Assembly (NCBI GenBank): GCA_030407085.1
Contig: CM059587.1
Span: forward strand, 21,177,001-21,241,000
Source of the DNA: Trichopria drosophilae
Taxonomy: Eukaryota > Arthropoda > Insecta > Hymenoptera > Diapriidae
Direction: 5' to 3'
Length of the DNA: 64,000 nt
Below are positions 60,561 to 64,000 of this stretch, piece after piece. A program made the translations under genes and the position numbers. The notes beneath the pieces are model-generated. The model ran no database searches, was not told where the DNA came from, and was given only the letters and a program-made list of their open reading frames with translations. The stretch's first letter is position 1; every line of letters starts with the position of its first letter.

Positions 60561-61898
60561 CGACATTCTTTTTACCCTGGAAACTATGTTGTAGTAAAAA
60601 TTAAGATTGTTTCCTTATGATCCATGACCTTTATTCGTATATTATTAATAAGTAACCGAAAAATGTCTTACCGCAGTAGCCCCCAGAATACAGTTGAACA
60701 TTTGAGTTTATAAATTGCATTTGCAAAAAAAAATGCATTTGCGTCCGGTTTTACAATACTTTTTTTTAAGTCAAGATTTATTTAATATTCTGTTTTGTAA
60801 ACAAATTAACAACTAAAACTCTTCAATTTTACAGAAAAAATATAATCGCTGAAAATCAAATCAATTGGATTAAGATGAAACTGGGAAGACCGGATAGCTG
60901 ATTCCCAATGTGAACTCAAATTTTCAAATTTCAGTTTTTCTAATTTCGAATTTACAAAATCTGAATTCAGATTCAAACCCCAAAACACCCCACTTCCCAG
61001 TTTAACCTGGATCAAGCAATGTTTTATATTTTTATCGGCCATGTTGAATCCGCCATTTTAAATTTCCAAATGTCCGAGTACCTAGTTTCATGAACAATCG
61101 TATATCAGAAAAATGTATGCCGGAAAGGGCTAAGGATATTGGTTGTTTCCGTTTTTCAAATTTGGGATTTGAGTCGCAGCATACATTTTGTAAGAAAAAT
61201 ATTATTTTTTGTATCCTAGAATTTATTTATTTTATGAACAAGCTTTGGTAAGTAAGCACATCAACTATTCAAAGTCAACCTTTCTACCTTTGCTTTTTTG
61301 ATAATTGTTTGTTATGATATTGATTTTGAAATTAATTTTAAATTTTAGTTTGCAAAAACTCTTAAAAGATAAAAAACAATGAAATAAGTATCACTATACA
61401 TAAAAATACAGATTTCGACTTAGTTATTCACCCTTTGCTTTTGAATCCGCTGCACAACACGCAGAAGAATTTAAAGTAGATACGGACGATATGGTCAGAC
61501 ACGCTCTGCGTATATAGAAGCAACTCATTCTTTTCACTGGGATCTGGTTCATTTTCAACTTTGTTATTATATAAAACATAGAATTACGTACTGTTTCGGA
61601 ACCGGCCCCTGGAGTTATTAGTTAAATTCAATAAACTATTATTTCTGAAAAAAATCAATTCTTTCTTGGAATACAATTCTTGAAAATTCAGATCAATAAA
61701 ATTCAGTCGCGGTTAAAATTCAAAACCATGCAAACTCAAAAGTCTTTTCAATGCAATAATTCAGAACAATAATAATTGTATTGAAATGATTTATCGATAG
61801 AAATGTAATCTTAGTAAAAAATATGATCTGCTGGAAAGTACTGGTTTCGAAATATGAAAAATACTAAGCTTAATTTCGAAAATTTTTTGACAAACAGT
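60561..61898. other. AT-rich spacer
   Basis: TCCTAG|AATTTATT...GCTTTG|GTAAGTAAG at about 61218-61254 has an acceptor-like and a strong donor-like site about 30 bp apart on the plus strand, but no frame supports an exon. The 78-codon minus frame (61042-60806) has no domain. Nothing else recognised. Confidence 0.3.
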
Positions 61899-61937
61899 GT
61901 AGGAACAGAGATTATACCCTATAATCTCTGGTAGGAA
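61899..61937. repeat. 25-bp perfect hairpin flanked by 7-bp direct repeats
   Basis: GTAGGAA (61899-61905) and GTAGGAA (61931-61937) exactly bracket an 11-bp perfect stem, CAGAGATTATA (61906-61916), a CCC loop (61917-61919) and TATAATCTCTG (61920-61930). The junctions leave no spare base. It has the form of a minute insertion with target duplication. Confidence 0.85.
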
Positions 61938-63767
61938 TAAATGGACTGTCCATCAAGGTGGGTCATCTTTTTTTTTGTAAATCAACGTAGACGAGGTCGG
62001 TAATTAATATTTCGAGTAACCTTCTTTTTTAAAACGAAGAACTAAAGCGGTTTTTACACCGGGCTTCACAACTACCAACGAATAAAACAGGAAGTTGTTC
62101 AAACCTGGATGACCCCTTCCCCAAACACTTCTTTTTTAAGTTTATGAAATATTAATATAATATTATAAAAATTGATACGATTGCTTTTTTAATCATTTAA
62201 CCAGTTCATAAGCCATAATATAAACCATCGCAGAAATTACTACTGTATTTTCAACTGTTCATACAATCGATATCTAGTAACGTGTTGTAGATTTCTGCTA
62301 ATAATATAATCCCTACAAAACTCATGAAATATATTAAATGCAGTGTACTAATGCATTAATGCAGTACGCAATTAAAATTCAGTATGAAATTTACTACATT
62401 GGCTTTTAAACAGGAATATTAGTCCAGCCATATGTAGTAAAAAATATCATAAATCTATCCTTATTCAGTTTTTTATAGGAAATATTTAAAAATCACTAGG
62501 GCAGTATACGGAGAACTGTTAACCATTACTATCGACATATTTAAAATATGGATGCGCATCAATATATATATGGGCAACCACAGAACTTTTCATTTTTGTG
62601 AAATACTCATAATTCTATAATTATTAAGGCTTTAGGAATGTCTAAAAAATATACTTATTTTATATTCCAACAAACACCTTTATTAACAACACTTGTAAAA
62701 AAAAGACGTTCCAAAGTATTTTTATGTAATAGCAAGAGGCAGTCAAATATGTAAAAACTTGGAAATTGCGAATGAAATAATCCAATGGTTTTAAAATCTC
62801 TTTTATGTTAAACACACGGCCCCGAGATTACGGCATTGATCTGAGGTTTAACTTGCAACTGCACATATTAGAAAACAGTATTATAAGTCACATACGTGTG
62901 CGCAAAGTTTATTATAAAATTTCAGCATCTGTTTGACATGAAATAAGTTTTTGTCGAAATCCGCATTTTATTGATATTTTGCTGTTTCATGATTGCGGCC
63001 TGCAATAACCCAATGAAAACATAGATGATTTTTATTGCTGAGATAAAAATGAAGAAATCTAGCCATATTACGAATATGTGCTCGTTGTACATCCATGACA
63101 AGATAAAGTTGATAAAAATAATAAAATTCGTGCAACCGTAAATAATTTCACATTATCGTAGAGCACATTTCTAATAAGTTTTTAATATGTTTCTTGATGT
63201 CTGTGATTTCATCAATCGATCATTTATTAAAAGAAATTATGTGGACCGCAAATAATTCTTGTATTTTGTTCGTATTATTAGGGAAAATATAATTAATAAT
63301 CTGGTAAAAAGAAATTCAAAATTATTATAAATGCTTATGTATTTCATACACATTCAAACGGCCCACAATAAAAAAAGTTACATCTTGTATAGAGTATTTC
63401 TCCTGGAGGGGTACAAAAACACGTATGCAAAGGGGGAATAGTGTTCGCGATTAACAATTTTTGTCAACCTTTTTGGAGCAAAAGTCAAAAGTTCTGTGGA
63501 TTTGACCATATATATATATTACTTACATAGTATTCCAGACAATCCTGATGTTCAGAATAAGTTTACCAAGTTTAATTATGTTAATAGTTAATATCCGGAT
63601 GACGATTATCCTCTTCTTAACATCTAATTTTCTTGGTCGATAAGACAGTGTGGCAGAAAAGGAGACGATTACTTGTGAAATCCAAAACAAATCTCAATAA
63701 TCTACACGGAGAAATGTTTTATTTAAATTTAAAAAATAATTTATTTTACGAACTTCCCAAGTATAAA
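61938..63767. other. AT-rich, no gene
   Basis: No coding frame, RNA gene or repeat recognised. Confidence 0.4.
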
Positions 63768-64000
63768 GGCGGATGCCCTCAAGTATAGGTAATTTCGGCC
63801 CTCGATATGGAACCTCCGAAATTAACAAATTTTGGTAGAGTATGATGAGAACTAAGACCTGATGGAAGTGACCGACCGCACCTACAACAGACAGTGCGGC
63901 CTATTACTACTGAAATTACTGCCTTTTCCTATGTATAATCCAAGACCTTGACAACCATTTTTCAAACTTTCCCAAATGATAAATCAATCGAACTTTCCAT
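63768..64000 (+). mobile_element. MITE family B, copy 3 (cut by window end)
   Basis: Begins GGCGGATGCCCTCAAGTATA like copies 1 and 2, carries TATGATGAGAACTAAGACC, GTGCGGCCTATTACTACTGA and TTCCTATGTATAATCC. The left arm is shortened relative to copy 2. The element continues past 64000. Confidence 0.7.

Noticed and set aside
61218..61254. Acceptor-like TCCTAG and donor-like GTAAGTAAG 30 bp apart
   Set aside because: No frame, neighbouring exon or conservation evidence; splice-like words are common in AT-rich DNA.

Overview
The window is AT-rich eukaryotic nuclear DNA, very probably from an insect. Evidence: long poly(A)/poly(T) and TA-rich tracts, no operon-like gene packing, a Dong/R4-type non-LTR retrotransposon, piggyBac-style TTAA elements, many fold-back miniature elements, and isolated CpG-rich islands. 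A hymenopteran with a large repeat-rich genome is my best guess, but only weakly supported. No host protein-coding gene can be called with confidence. Most of the window looks like intergenic or intronic sequence built from layers of non-autonomous transposons.

Layout. 0-8 kb: a TTAA-bounded fold-back element (174-907), an inverted-end element with a CGTC tandem and a G-rich run (1188-1869), a TA-bounded element (1901-2350), pieces of a dispersed repeat (about 2985-3520 and 5320-5950), a 1.1 kb inverted-end element (6024-7142) and MITE family A copy 1 (7912-8093). 8-15 kb: mostly featureless AT-rich DNA. 15-24.6 kb: a short fold-back (15344-15533), a dispersed repeat (15914-16450), satellite-like monomers arranged as a fold-back (17406-18104), a CpG-richer block (18475-18908), a minisatellite (21205-21620) and a 1.85 kb TA-flanked element (22717-24566). 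24.6-34 kb: a TGATCA cluster, a CpG-rich block (26470-26870), a possible coding remnant (28543-28822), a textbook piggyBac-like fold-back element (30570-31909) and another inverted-end element (33118-34013). 34-43 kb: repeat fragments, a GATATCTT-rich element (36890-37335), two satellite monomers, and the clearest coding object: a 5'-truncated minus-strand LINE (about 40659-42775) with reverse transcriptase, CCHC knuckle and restriction-like endonuclease, sitting in TAA repeats. 43-51 kb: MITE family B copies 1 and 2, a near-perfect fold-back (47463-48076), MITE A copy 2. 51-60.6 kb: CpG-rich islands with possible exons and promoter or enhancer sequence, and a repeat pair in which one copy carries a nested MITE absent from the other. 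60.6-64 kb: AT-rich DNA with a 25-bp hairpin exactly flanked by 7-bp direct repeats, and MITE B copy 3 cut by the window end.

How parts work together. The LINE encodes the only recognisable enzymes, and they serve its own target-primed insertion. The fold-back elements carry no recognisable transposase and would need enzymes supplied from elsewhere (piggyBac-type for TTAA elements, perhaps Tc1/mariner-type for TA-flanked ones). CpG-rich islands at 18.5, 26.5, 51.4-52.9 and 58-60.5 kb are the best places to look for host exons, promoters or enhancers.
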